Below, one piece after another: positions 24,751 to 37,405 of a DNA stretch of 64,000 nt; within the stretch, counting starts at the first letter, position 1, and each line of letters begins with the position of its first letter. The notes under the pieces are model-generated. The model saw only the letters and a list, made by a program, of their open reading frames with translations, was not told the DNA's origin and did no database searches. Source of the stretch: Ceratothoa steindachneri (taxonomy: Eukaryota; Arthropoda; Malacostraca; Isopoda; Cymothoidae); assembly GCA_963969495.1 (NCBI GenBank), contig OZ018323.1:68097720-68161719 (forward strand). The letters are read 5' to 3'. The translations under genes were made by a program, and so were the position numbers.

Positions 24751-26550
24751 CCGATCCCGATTTTTTATTAGGCATTCCCCAAACTAAAATTTGGACACAT
24801 TCAAAACTCTAACATTTAACGCGATTCCACCAGAGGTGTAGCAATATGTAGTTACCAGAACTATTCCAAGACTTCCCATACTCCAGGCCACTCCAATACC
24901 CTCTGCTACCCACATTCTGAGCTCCCAAAGAAGGTTTTATCTTGCCCCGCCCTCGGCATCTTGCATCATCTACCCGAGGAATCGTCGCCACCCGCCCTCC
25001 CGAGGTACTCAGTCTAAACACGACCTAGAGAAGTATTTTGAGGAGGAGGGGGGGGAGGAAGGGCGTGGCAAAATTTTTGTCTGGTTCATTGATGGAGATT
25101 TGGACTGAAGCTCTCCCTGATCACCCCAACAGGGCCACGTGCTAATATTTTCAAGTCTATGGGTAGTCATAGTCAGAGCCGTAGCAATGTCTAGTGCCCC
25201 CCCCCCATGAAAATTAAGATTGTGGGGTTCCCATAATAATATTCCTGCAATACAAATATTTTGGTCTATTATTAATGACACAGTTGAAAGGGAAGAGATA
25301 AATCAGATAATTACACAAAATGTGTATTTGAAAAATTTATATTTTCATTAATAAAATAAAAGATTTTGGCCACAGTGAGGCCCCTTCAAGAGCCAGCCCC
25401 CCTTCCTGGCCGGGGGTCGGGGGCGGTTGCTACGGCTCTGGTCATAGTGTTGTATTACTCCATCCGTGGCGCCCTCAACTCCCCAATTTCTCCGTCGAAC
25501 CGAAGAAAGGAAACGACAACAAAAATTAGTCAAAGCAACTTTTCCTTCATAAAATTTGTCCATACAGATCCTATTGAAGGGAATTTGTGCAAATAGGTTT
25601 ACATTAGTGAGAAATAGAAACAATCTGACATGTAGCCTGTTTCTCAGAATCCATGAAAGGCATCTCACATTGCGCGAATTCTCCTGGAATTCTCGAAATT
25701 TCCGATTTGGGGTAATTTACCTGCGTTCTCAACCTCGGAATTATAGTAGTAGCAGCTGACATTTAGAAGATTGGCTGTGCCCTCGACCCCAGAGCCAGCA
25801 GCTGGGTTTCACCCGGGCCCTGATGCCCGCAGGATCTGCGCACATTTTACTTCCTCTAGCGAGATGCCCTCGTTTGTTTTATCTTTAAATAAAAAATCAC
25901 CTATAGCCAACGCCCTCCTGTTGCCTTCTACCAACTCTTCCACATCACTACAGTGTAAGAACTGTGTCAAAGTGGGGTGACAGGTGTAGCATGGGCAACC
26001 GCGCTACAGCTGACATCTGGTGAATTGCGTGCCTTCCTGGCCCCAACAATAGAAGTTGCGTACCCTCCTGTCTTTAATACTCACAGGAGCCCTCGTTGCT
26101 TTTCGGTTTAGGTTTTTAGAAAATCATGACTAGCGCGCATTTAGAGGAGTAGGTAAGTTAGGCCATCCGTCACTTCTCAATTATGGACGAGACCCCACGG
26201 CCGGATAATAAATTCGGCATAAAGATTAGAATGACTAAAATCGTTGGAAAACTCGAGGGCACAAAGGGCCAGTCCTTGTCAGGGGATCAGTCGGGTACTA
26301 GGGTTTCTTGCACCAATCAGCGATCGGACAACTTTTCGTGACCCGGGGGTGGGCAGGTCGGGAGTATGTAGATATAAGTAGGCCATCAACATGTTCCGGG
26401 GCGGAGGAAAGAGTGAATAGGCTGTGCTCCAAAAAGAAGGAGGAAAGACAGCGGTCTTGGACGTGACTATGTGCGTGATGACGTGTAAGGGGCTACCTAT
26501 ACACGTGAGATTAAGCACATCGCGTATAGGTAACCAGTTTTTCACGTACG
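24751..26550. other. No recognisable gene
   Basis: Contains a G/C-rich stretch with CCCCCCCCC at 25198-25206 and several short frames of up to 106 residues with no recognisable motif. A second, GC-richer block (25380-25450) may be the end of an interspersed repeat. I see no support for a gene. Confidence 0.45.
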
Positions 26551-26565
26551 CTGAAGTTTCGTGCC

Positions 26566-26640
26566 CGCTCTCTCTGGGCTCGAACCCGGTACCTAGGCGT
26601 TATAAATCCAGCGCCTTATCCACGAGGCTAGCGAGAGCGA
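26566..26640 (-). tRNA. tRNA-like promoter unit, probably a tRNA-derived SINE head or tRNA pseudogene
   Basis: The minus strand has an A-box-like TAGCCTCGTGG (26630-26620), a plausible four-pair D stem (GCCT/AGGC), and a strong B box GGGTTCGAGCCC (26587-26576) at tRNA-like spacing. The anticodon stem does not pair well and the acceptor ends do not match, so I do not call a functional tRNA. The downstream sequence has no obvious SINE tail that I can delimit. Confidence 0.4.
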
Positions 26641-27480
26641 GACCTACAGACTCCTGGACAGAGTAAGGTTGCCAAAGGCGAAGAAATACCCCCTAATTTT
26701 ATTGAACTACAGACGTTCTTTTTGTAGTAAAGTGTAAAGGCTATCGCGGAACCCGGTTCACACAGCCCAAAGAAAGATACACACATAAAATTTATAGAAG
26801 ACCAGGTATCTAAAGGCCAACCAGAAATTCACCAGAATTTATCAGGACGGTGCTAAATTACGAGGTATCTGCAAGGGGTTAAATAAATACAAACATAAAA
26901 AAGTATTTACAGTATTATTTACAACAAAATTAAAATGAAATAAATTAACTGTTAACAAATTATACGGTGGTCATTAAACAATAAGAAAAGTCACAAATGA
27001 TTATCCCCATCGAACGACCACAAGTCGTTTTAACCAAAAAGATATTCGCGCATACTAAATTGGGTTCTATGAATAAGCTGTTTAAAACCGAAACGACACG
27101 CGCCGTTGAAGATGAAATAGGCTTCGCTACTCTAGTGACAGGTGTTCCCGGAATAACCTCCCTGTCTTACGTCCCTTACCCAAAGGCCCAAAGTTACATG
27201 AATAACACTTAATTAATTTAAAGGGGACGTAAGAAGAAAGAGATACTCCCAAATACGATACCAGAGCAGTGAAGCAATAACCCACGTCGGCAACCCAGGC
27301 GAAAGAGGCTCAGCGACGATGAGTGAATTCGACCCGAGTCAACAGGGGTGAATGCGATGGCAGTCTTCGGCGAGAAGAAACCAACAGACGGCGATATAGT
27401 GGCGAAAGGCGTCTAGACCACGGGGAACGATGATTCAAAGGCCCAAACGATCGGAGAGAACAACAAGGAGTAACAACAAT
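26641..27480. other. No recognisable gene
   Basis: Mixed sequence. A 71-residue frame at 26997-27212 is not recognisable. AT-rich sequence at 26880-26980 separates it from the SINE-like unit. Confidence 0.45.
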
Positions 27481-27561
27481 GAAAGAAGGTACCCTAGGAG
27501 ACCTTACGGTCCATTCAAAGAGGGTACCTTTGGACTAGCAATTGAGCGGGCACAAGGCTGC

Positions 27562-28562
27562 TCAATTGTTTTGCGTCCCTAAACGGCCACTTTTCAAGAC
27601 TTTGTCTAGTCTTGACTTGAACTGGTCAACAGATTCACTGTTGACAACTTCCACTGGAAGTGCGTTCCACATACCGCAGATACTGTAAGTGAAAAAATTT
27701 CCACACAGATTGCGGTTGTAAAGCTTCAGTTCAAGTTTGAAGCCGTGATTGCGCGTTCTGTTCTCACTCAGTGTGAAAATATCCCGATAGTCAACATTGT
27801 CGAACCCTCGAAGTATTTTGAAAACTTCGATGAGCTGACCACGCTGTCTACGGGTTTCCAGCGAGAACAGATCTAATTCCCTTAGTCTATCCTCATAACT
27901 TTTATGTCGGATAGAGGGAATCAGCTTGGTTGCCCTGGCTTGTACGCGTTCCAATCTCGCGATGTCCTTTCGCAATGAAGGACTCCAAAATTGTACGGCA
28001 TACTCCAGGTGCGGTCGGACAAGTGAGTTGTACAGGCACAGTACAATCTCCTGGTTCCGATAACCAAACTGGCGCTTAATATAGCCTAGCATCCTTTGGG
28101 CCTTTTTCTCCGCCTCAATGCACTGTTTCGAGAACTTGAGGTCACTAGTGATAGTAACACCCAAGTCCTTCTCAGTGTCACTCGATTCAAGAGCAGTGCC
28201 CTTAAGGATATAATGAGATTGGGGGTTTCTGTGGCCGATATGCATCACTTTGCATTTGCCCACGTTAAAAGGCATTTGCCACGTGTCCGACCACTCCCCA
28301 ATATTCCCAAGATCTTCCTGCAGGCGGGCAGTATTTCCATCCTTTGCAACGTTCATACCAAGCTTGGTATCGTCGGCAAATTTGGAAATCTTGGCAACCA
28401 TGTCACCGTCCATGTCGTTGACGTAGATGATGAATAGTAGTGGTCCCAGGACAGAACCTTGAGGTACCCCGCTAGTAACGGGCACCCACTCAGAAGACTG
28501 TCCATTTACCACCACCCGTTGCCGTCTGCCACTTAGCCAGTTCTCGATCCAGAGAAGGAATT
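27562..28562 (-). pseudogene. CR1-type LINE, C-terminal half of reverse transcriptase
   Basis: An open frame of 317 residues (28515-27562), extended a little upstream by ENWLSGRRQRV, covers the second half of a non-LTR reverse transcriptase. SGVPQGSVLGPLLF is followed by the catalytic KFADDTKLG (an F-A-D-D variant of YADD), EKDLGVTITSDLKFSKQC, a long thumb/connection region with LYNSLVRPHLEYAVQFWSP, and a C-terminal NHGFKLE...WNALP block. This order and wording is typical of CR1-group LINEs. The frame is free of stops, but homology ends abruptly at about 28563, so the endonuclease and fingers are missing: a normal 5' truncation. Just 3' of the stop is a hairpin (CAATTGAGC...GCTCAATTG, 27538-27569). 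Confidence 0.85.
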
Positions 28563-29164
28563 CGAGATGACAGAATTCCCCAAAGAGGAGATGGCGAGTG
28601 ACTGGGGGAGAGCTTCACGTGCCCAGTGTGAACGGCTTCCCAAAGGAGAACACTTGCCAACGTGACTGGAAGAGCACAATCCGATGCAGCCGATAGAGGG
28701 GCAGCGACAACGCTGGCAGGAATCAATAGCCTCAAAGCCGGTCGACCTGCGTAAACACCATAAACTATGATGAGAAAGGGAAAGCATGGGAATCTGAGGG
28801 CCTACCCTTTACACGAGGAGAGCAGGGAACTCCTCATGGCCCAAGGAAGAGCCCCCACTCTTTCGGAGAGTCACGTTTCTATAATTTCTCGCTTAGTTAA
28901 GTGCTGTATTATGCTGCGAAAACTTTAATGTATTTTTAAAAAGAACGTACGAAAAGGTTTTCTGAAATACTGCAACCGTACTACTAATATACTAATACTA
29001 GAAATATAAACCATTTCAAAGAAGCTCTCGTATCATATATAGACATTTTAAGTGATGATAAGGAAAGAGCTGGATTCTTTTTTGTTAACAAGGGCGCTGA
29101 AAAAGGGCATCCAACGTTATTCATTATTATTATTAGTGGCCGTAGGTCGAAAATTCTCCTTCAT
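28563..29164. other. No recognisable gene
   Basis: GC-richer to about 28860, then AT-rich. A phrase GAGCAGGGAA...TCATGGCCCAAGG at about 28822-28845 recurs in similar form at 35148-35175, so both are probably parts of one interspersed repeat. Confidence 0.45.
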
Positions 29165-32100
29165 ATAGCCTATCCGCCCGTAAGCGACCATAAATTTATC
29201 TTATCCAGCCATATGCGTCTCGTGATTGACCTTAGTGTTTTAGGGCTCACTGTTCCGTAGACCGTAATTAGCCTTAATGTTTTAGGGCCCGCCCATCCAT
29301 GGACCGTAATTGGCCTTAATGTTTTAGGGCACACCCATACAGGGACCGTAATTGGCCTTAATGTTTTAGGGCATGTCAATAAATGGACCGCAATTGGCCT
29401 TAATGTTTTAGGGCCCGCCTATACGTGGACCGTAATTGGCCTTAACTATTAAGGGCCTGCCCATCCGTGGACCGTAATTGACCTTAATGTTTTAGGGCCC
29501 GCCTATACGTGGACCGTAATTGGCCTTAACTTTTTAGGGCCGGCCCATCCGTGGACTGTAATTGACCTTAATGTTTTAGGGCCCACCCATCAGTGGACCG
29601 TAATTGCCCTTAATGTTTTATGGCCCGCCCATCCGTGGAGCATAATTGGAATTAATGTTTTAGGGCCCGCCTATCTGTGGACCGTAATTCGCCGTAATGT
29701 TTTAGGGCCATACATCCGTGGACCGTAATTAACCTTAAAGTTTTAGGGCACGCCAACACGTGGACCGTAATTGGCCTTTATATTTTAAGACCCGACCATT
29801 CGTGGACTGCAATTGGCCTTAATGTTTGCCCATCTGTGGACTGTAATTGGCTTTAAAGTTTTAGGGACCGCCTATCCATGGACCGTAATTAGCCTTAATG
29901 TTTTAGGGCCCACCCATCCGTGGACTGTAATAGTCATTAATATTTTAGGGCCTGCCCCTCCGTGGACCGTAATTGGCTTTAATGTTTTAGAGCCAGCACA
30001 TCCGTGGAACGTCCAGGTGGACCTTAATTGGCCTTAATGTTTTAGGGTCCGCATCCGTGGACCGTAATTAACTTTAAAATTTTAGGGCGTGCCCATACGT
30101 GGACCGTAATTGGCCTTTGTATTTTAAGACCCGCCCATACGTGGACTGCAATTGGCCTTAATGTTTTACTGATTGCCCATCTGTGGACTGTAATTGGCTT
30201 TAAAGTTTTAGGGACCGCCTATCCGTGGACCGTAATTAGCCTTAATGTTTTAGGGCCCACCCATCCGTGGACTGTAATAAGCATTAATATTATAGGGCCC
30301 GCCCCTCCGTGGACCGTAATTGGCTTTAATGTTTTAGAGCCAGCACATCCGTGGGACGTTCAGGTGGACCGTAATTGGCCTTAATGTTTTAGGGTCCGCA
30401 TCCGTGGACCGTAATTGGCCTTAATGTTTTAGGGTCCGCATCCGTGGACCGTAATTAACTTTAAAATTTTAGGGCGTGCCCATACGTGGACCGTAATTGG
30501 CCTTTGTATTTTAAGCCTCGCCCATACGTGGACTGCAATTGGCCTTAATATTTTAGTGATTGCCCATCCGTGGACTGTAATTGGCTTTAATGTTTGAGGG
30601 ACCGCCTATCCGTGGACCGTAATTAGCCTTAATGTTTTAGGGCCCACCCATCCGTAGACTGTAATAGGCATTAATATTTTAAGGCCCGCCCTCCGTGGAC
30701 TGTAATTGGTTTTAATGTTTTAGAGACCGCACATCCGTTGAACGTTCAGGTGGACCGTAATTGGCCTTAATGTTTTAGGGCCCACAATCCGTGGACCGTA
30801 ATTAGCCTTAATGTTTTATGGCCGTCCATATGTCGACTGTAATTGGCCTCAATGTTTTAGGGCCCGGCCATACGTAGATCGTAATTGGACTTAATGTTTT
30901 AGGACCCTCTCGGACGTGGACCTAATTTTTCTTAATAATTTAGGGCCCGACCATCTGTGGACCGTAATTGGCCTTAATGTTTTATGGCCGTCCACATTTC
31001 GACTGTAATTGGCCTCAATGTTTTAGGGCCCGGCCATACGTAGATCGTAATTGGACTTAATGTTTTAGGACCGTCTCGGACGTGGACCTTAATTTGTCCT
31101 AATAATTTAGGGCCCGACCATCTGTGGACCGTAATTGGCTTTAATGTTTTAGGGCCCGCCCATCCGTAGACCGTAATTGACCTTAATGTTTTAGGGCCCG
31201 CCTATACGTGGACCGTAATTGGCCTTAATGTTTTAATGGCCGCCGTCCATGGACCATAATTGGCCTTAATTGTTTAGGGCCCGCTCATACGTGGACTGTA
31301 ATTAGCATTAATGTTTTAGGGCTTGCCCATACGTAGATCGTAATTGGCCTTAATGTTTTAGGCGCCCCCCTTACGTGGACAGTAATTGGCCTTAATAATT
31401 TAGAGCCCGCCCATACGTGGACCGTGATTAACCTTTATGTTTTTGGGCCACCATTCCGTGGACAATAATTGGCTTTAATGTTTTAGGGCCTGCCCATACG
31501 TGGACAGTAATTGGCCTTAATGTTTTAGGGCCCGCCCATCCGTGGCCGAAATTGGCCTTAATTTTTTAGGGCATGCCCATCCATGGACCGTAATTGATAT
31601 TAATGTTTTAGGGCCCGCCCATCCTTGGATCATAATTGGCTTTAATGTTATAGGGCTCGCGCATCTATGGAACGTTCATGTGGACCGTAATCGGCCTTAA
31701 TGTTTTAGGGCACGAAATTCGTGGACCGTAATTGGCCTTAATGTTTTAGGACCATCCCGGACGTGAACCTTAATTTGTTTTAATTTTTTAGGGCCTGCCC
31801 ATAACTGAACCTTAATTTGTCTTAATAATTTAGGGCCCGCCCCTCCGTGGACGGTAAGTGGCTTTAATATATAGGGTGCGCCTATTCGTGGACCCTAATT
31901 GGCCTTAATGTTTTAGGGACCTCCCGTCCGTGGACAGATATTGGCTTTAATTTTTTAGGGCCCACTCATACGTGAACCGTAATTAGCCTTAATGTTTTAG
32001 AACCCTCCCGTACGTGGACCTTAATTTGTCGTAATGTTTTAGGGCCCGCCCATCTTTTGACCGTAAATTGCTTTAATGTTTTAGTCTCCGACTATCCGTG

Positions 32101-33210
32101 GACCGTAATTGGCTTTAATGTTTTAGGGCCCGCACATCTATGGAACGTTCAGGTGGACCGTAATTGGCCTAAATATTTTAGGGCTCTCCCATATGTAGAC
32201 CGTAATTGGCCTTAATGTTTTAGGGTCTGCACATACGTAGACCGTAATTAGCCTTTATGTTTTAGAACCCGCCCATCATTGACCGTAATTGGCCTTAATG
32301 TTTTAGGGCCGGCCCAAACGTGAACCGTAATTAGCCTTAATGTTTTAGCACCTTCACGTTCGTGGAGCTTAATTTGTCCTAATGTTTTAAGACCCGCCTA
32401 TCTGTGGAACTTAATTGGCATTCATGTTTTAGGGCCCGTCCATCCGTGGACCTTACTTGGTCTTAATGTTTTAGAACCGACCCATCATTGACCGTAATTG
32501 GCCTTAATGTTTTACGGCCCGCCCCTACATGGACAGCAATTGGCTTTAATGTTTTAATGCCTTCTCATACGTGGACAGTATTTGGCCTCAATGTTTTACT
32601 CCCCGCCCATCCGTGGACCGTATTTGGCCTTAATGTTTTAGGTCCGTAATAGGTGGACCGTAATTGGCCTTAATGTTTAAGGGACCGCCCAGCCGTAGAC
32701 CCTATTTGGCTTTAATGTTTTAGGGCCTGCCCACCCGTGGACAGAAATTGCCATTAATGTTTTAGGGCCCGTCCTTCCGTGAACTATGATAGGCTTTAAT
32801 ATTTTAGGGACCACTCATCCGTAGAACGTTTAGGTGACCGTAATTGGCCTTATTTTTTTAGTGCCGCCAATCCGTAGACCGCAATTGGCCTTAATGTTTT
32901 TGGACCCGTCCATACGTGAACCGTAATTAGCCTTGAAATTTTAGGACCCTCCCGTATGTGGACCTTAATTTGTCTTAATGTTTTAGGGCTCGCCCATACG
33001 CGGACCTTAATTTGTCTTAATGTTTTCGGGCTCGCCCTTACGTGGACCGTAATTGGCTTTTATGATTTAGGACCCTCCCGTACGTGCACCTTAATTTGTC
33101 TTTAATGCTTTAGGGCCCGCCCATCTGTGGACCATAATTGGCCTTAATGTTTCAGGGCCCGCCTTACAAGGACCGTATTTGGCCTTAATGTTTTAGGGTC
33201 CGCCCGTACG
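29165..33210 (+). repeat. 4-kb minisatellite array with a 42-bp unit
   Basis: About 95 diverged copies of a 42-bp unit close to CCGTGGACCGTAATTGGCCT plus TAATGTTTTAGGGCCCGCCCAT. Because 42 is divisible by three, some stretches read as 14-residue protein repeats (29813-30037, WTVIGFNVLGP-like), but indels break the frame throughout, so it is not coding. A longer variant carrying an extra AACGTTCAGGTGG recurs at about 30010, 30352, 30738, 31672, 32148 and 32826. The first three lie in blocks of about 340-390 bp that repeat as a group, a higher-order structure. Confidence 0.95.
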
Positions 33211-35189
33211 CAATCTGTATTTTTTCAGTTCTACTAAAGGGGCCCGGCCCTTACCTGCAGCTCGTGATTTGTTTGCGGTAACCTAAAGTTTAGGTTCCTA
33301 AACGTACCGTTGTAATTATATTTATGTTTAATAATTAATCAAATACTTCATTAAAAATATATACCTACGAAAATGAATTAGATCTTAAAATTATTAATTT
33401 ATTTCTAAATAATGTATGACGATAATACAAAGTAGAATTGTGTTCTAAGTCATTTGCAAAGTCAAGGGGCGTTCTATCACTTGCAGGCCCTAAACTTAAA
33501 CACAACGACTTGTTTCTTTGTAAATGTTTCACTTGTTTTTAAGACCGCGAAAGCTCCAACATGCCAGAGCAAGAGGCCTACTGATTTAGGCGAGATCCGA
33601 ACCATCCTTTTCATTGGCTGGGCAAATGAGGAAGGTTGGCGTCCTTTCGACGACCAAGCACTTTAACAGTCGCCCGGGGAGGCTTAACCACAGCAGGTGA
33701 GAATGGAATGGGGCTCGAGACTGACTGGCCGCTAAGATGGGCGAGGTTGCAGATCTTTTTTTTTTCTCTAAGCCTTATTTGGTCCGTCGATACGCGCTCT
33801 ATATCTTTTCTAAATATGATTCGATCCGGCCGTACCTTCCGGCTAACTTTCAAGACACGATTCGGCCTGCCCATACCCACCTCATGGGTATTTTATCCAT
33901 ACCTGTGCTTGACTCTAAGCCCAATTATCTATCCGGTACTTCCCCGATAATTCCTGTACCCTAATTCCTTAAATGGGTCTCACGAAATATATGTAGAAAT
34001 ACAGATTAGAAATTACTGTATGTATTTTATTATTAAATTTTAACGTTACTTCTAAAACCGTTAATTGAAAATATTTAAAAATATTGTCCCAATAAAACCT
34101 GTTTAAGCGATCTCATTACGTAATTCCTATATAAAAAAGCTAATTGCCTTTCTAATCCTAGTTAGAAATGATGCACTTATCCAGATTCGCTAGATTATGC
34201 AATTTTCTGCATTTATTTTACCAATAAAATGTATTGTAAATGTAAAAGCATATAACAATTTCCCTCCCCCCCAAAAGAGGCATTTTTTTTAAATATTATT
34301 TTGTTAAAATTTGAGTGAATGAATGACACACTCAACAATCTGTCAGCCTGTTTATCACTTCACCAAGAAAAACGTGCTAAGTAATGCATTAGTTTGCGTG
34401 TAATTTTAATTACAATATGCCACTTATTAGGATCTAGGAACTTCCATAGATTCGTGCTAGTGTCGTTTTTCAAGCCTATATAACCAGAGAGGGCCTATTG
34501 TAGTACCCCATTTTCAGGCTTTAGTGGCTTTTTTTTCAATTGCTTCCCACTAAAACTCTTACGTTGGCTATATCAAATTTCTTTCTCTCTTATTTTAAAA
34601 AAATATCAGTTGAAATGTAAATTGTAAATAATCTCTTTCATTTTTACCCCAAATTAGGTAAATGAAAGGTAATTTATAATCCATTGAGGGCTTGGCGACT
34701 ACCCCCATGGAGCGAAGAACAAACAAAAGAAAGAAGATGGTAAAACACGTTCGGAGACTCGAAACAAAGAATCGAGATGTCAAGAACAGGAGTGGTAAAA
34801 TAAAGTAACGTGGCAAAGACTGCCACACCAAACATGCAACGACGATGGGAGACTTTGCCAAAAACAAGTTAATTGAAGGAAAAGTTGCAGTGTTTAGGAA
34901 GGAAATCAAATAAATATAAAACACAATGGACAAACAAGGACTGCCAGAGCAAATCAGAGGATATCGACAATTGATCCATAAATGCTAAGTTCCTACAAGG
35001 ACAGGCGAGGTGCCAACCAGATGATGAAATCCGCATAAAGATCCGCATGTCAATCGCTCGCATGTCCAAGGACACTAGGGTATCAGTCTCCGTTGATGGG
35101 AGGGTGGGGGTGGAAGAACAACAGTAGTAGTGTTTTCCACTAAACAAAGAGCAGGGAATGTTTCATGGCCCAAGGGGAGGCTATCCATT
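33211..35189. other. No recognisable gene
   Basis: AT-rich intergenic sequence with short frames, including 33454-33964 and a hydrophobic 112-residue minus-strand frame at 34595-34933, none of them recognisable. 34740-35180 may be part of the interspersed repeat also seen at 28820. Confidence 0.45.
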
Positions 35190-37252
35190 CCACTTCAGGG
35201 TAGTGAGGTGTGTTTGCCTCCCTACCTCTCTTTAGTGAGGCGGGCGACCCCAGGAGCACCTAACGTGCCCCCGGGCGGGTCTACAGGTCTCTTAGTGATT
35301 CGATAGAGTGTGTGTTGCGTGCGAGTGTGAAGTTAGGGCAATCGAGGTGTTTTGTCTTCCGGGGCTCGATTGCACCTAAGGCAAGTTGATGTTTGTGTGA
35401 GCTTTGTTATGGTTGTATTGTTGTAGTAAGGGTCGGTATCCAGGTCGTAGTTGTGATAGGAGTAGTCAGGGCCGCTTTAAGGAGCTGCGGAGCCCGTAGC
35501 ACAACGAACAGCCCCCCCCCCCCGCATATATTGTATCTCACCCCCACCCTCCATTTTGCTCTGCAAAAGGAAAAAAATATTTGAGGAATTTAAAAGAACA
35601 GCTAGTATGGTTGGGAGGACTCCACTGAAAAAGGAGAGTTTTATTTTGTACACTTTTATTCGTTTTTAAAGAACCACACCGTCTACTACTATATCATAAT
35701 GCCAGACTTATCATACTATGCAGTCTACTCTATTTAATTTTCCTATATTTTTCTTATATATAGTAATATCATATATAATAATAATATTAAAAAATCAGGA
35801 AAATGAATAATTATTTTGTCTCTGCCTTCTGTGCTAAGGGCAAAAACTTAATTATTACTCATTTTTTACATCTCCGCGGGGCCCTCTGAAGCGCGGGGCC
35901 CGTAGCACGAGCTACATCGCTACTAGGTTAAACCGGCACTGGGAGTAGTGTGTGTGTTCTGTGGAGGAGTTCTCTGAGGAGTAGATTTGTGGAGGTTGCT
36001 CGTTTAGGATGTGGTTATCTGCGTAGGTGTTCGTAGGTGTGGACTGTGTGGTTATGTTTTATTAGGGTGTGGTTTTGGGGAAGATTATTGAGCTTAGCTT
36101 GGAAGTAGGGTGCTGGGGATTTTTTTTTTTGTATGGGTTGTGGTGGGGGAGGTTTTGTGCTCTGCTGAAGTGGTGTTGGGTTCCTATGATGTCTAAGTGT
36201 ACTTTAGTGGTAATATGTTGGTTTCGGCCTGGATGTGTTAGATTGGTGTAGTCTTTGTGCATTATGTGATGACTATGAGTGCGTTACCTATTTTGTGTAA
36301 TTTGGAGTTGTTTGGAGTGGGTTGTTTTTGAGTGTTGGGAGCCAGGCTGGTACAGCGTAGTTTAGGGTTGAAGAGTAGTGGAGAGAGAGCGTAGCTCTTT
36401 GGAGAACTCCGTTGGGTAGTTGTTTAATTTGTCATTTGTGGGTTTTTCTGTATTACTTGGCCGTGTCTGACAGAGATAAAGTTAGTGAGCCATTTCTTGT
36501 CATTGTTTAGGATCATGTGAGCTAGGATGAGTTTATGAATTGTGTGGAAGACTTTGTTTATATCAATTACTGTGAGGATGGTACGTGTAAGTGGGTATTG
36601 TTCGTTGAAACCATCTAGGATGTGTTGTGTGAGGTTGGTTGGGAGAGTTGTGGTGGAGTGGTCTTTCCTGAAACCATGTCTTGTTGGTGAGAGGGGTATG
36701 TTTGCGCTAATTCTTTAGTGTGGAATTTTTTCTAATGTTTTAGAGTTGGTACAAAGAGGTGACATGTGGCGGTAGGAGTTCAGTTGTGTTGGGGTCTTGC
36801 CTGGATTGAGGAGTGTGATGGGGTGTGCTGTTTTCCAGATCGATTGGATTGTGCTGCTGGACCAGGAGTGGTTGAAGATGTCTGTAATGGCTGAGATTGC
36901 TGTGTTTCCTAGGTGCTTGAGGGAAATGTTTGATATGTTCTCGGGGGATCTGATGCTTGGGAGTTTTTAAGCGATTTGAGTGCTCGTTGGACGTTTCGAG
37001 TGGTGAAAGGGAATGTTTGGTTTTTGTTTATGCGTGTGTTCTGTGTTTCTTAGTGTATGACTATTTGTATATGTGAGTGGGTGGGAAACCGGTGTTGGAA
37101 ATGTGTTTCATGATGAGATTGAAGTTTGTTTTGGGGCATTATTTTATTACTCCTGGTGATTAATTTCGTGTGTGGGAGAGGGAGATGGGTGTGATGTGTA
37201 GATTTTCTTCGGGGTTCTCCACAATTGGGTCGTGTTTGTTTTGTGGTATTGC
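35190..37252 (-). pseudogene. Jockey-like LINE, reverse transcriptase half
   Basis: The minus strand encodes scattered reverse transcriptase blocks in shifting frames. LLNPGKTPTQLNSYRHMSPL with CTNSKTLEKI corresponds to the SYRPISLL fingers region. RHGFRKDHSTTT, ILTVIDINKVFHTIH (palm block A, where the family has an Asp) and NKWLTNF-like blocks follow. Frameshifts and stops are frequent. The upstream (endonuclease) half continues at 44000-45060 on the same strand, so one LINE was split by the insertion at 37253-43990. The hAT-type MITE at 35467-35941 sits in its 3' part. Assignment to Jockey is by wording only. Confidence 0.7.
35467..35941 (+). mobile_element. hAT-type MITE with perfect 8-bp target duplication
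   Basis: A 475-bp non-coding element with terminal inverted repeats CAGGGCCGCTTTAA and, reverse-complemented, CAGTGCCGGTTTAA. It is flanked by GGAGTAGT at 35459-35466 and 35942-35949. An 8-bp duplication with CAG-starting ends is diagnostic of the hAT superfamily. It includes a C-run at 35511-35523. Confidence 0.9.
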
Positions 37253-37403
37253 ACTGGCCAACACCAACTTTAGTGCCTAAGTTTTTTTTTAGCTGATTTA
37301 GGAAATTTTGATGTGCTGAATCCAAAAATCACATTGGTCAATTAGATCAACTTTTTGATTTATCGCCACATGATATTTTTTACATGTACTTGTATTTTCT
37401 ATT
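37253..37403 (+). mobile_element. Left end of the outer CACTG-type element
   Basis: Begins CACTGGCCAACACCAAC, sharing its first 12 bases with the complete family member at 55348. An inner stretch (AGCTGATTTAGG...GCTGAATC) matches, in reverse complement, 43905-43955 at the other side. I read this as the terminal repeat of an element inserted into the Jockey-like LINE. The following bases are cut by a mariner. Confidence 0.6.
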
Positions 37404-37405
37404 TA

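Noticed and set aside
27538..27569. Hairpin after the CR1 reverse transcriptase as a bacterial-type terminator
   Set aside because: Eukaryotic LINE context and no T-run; at most a structural feature of the LINE 3' region.
29170..30037. Frames encoding 14-residue WTVIGFNVLGP-type repeats
   Set aside because: They come from the 42-bp minisatellite, whose unit is divisible by three; indels break the frame throughout.
29165..33210. CRISPR array (regularly repeated short units)
   Set aside because: Units are contiguous and diverged without unique spacers; this is a eukaryotic minisatellite.
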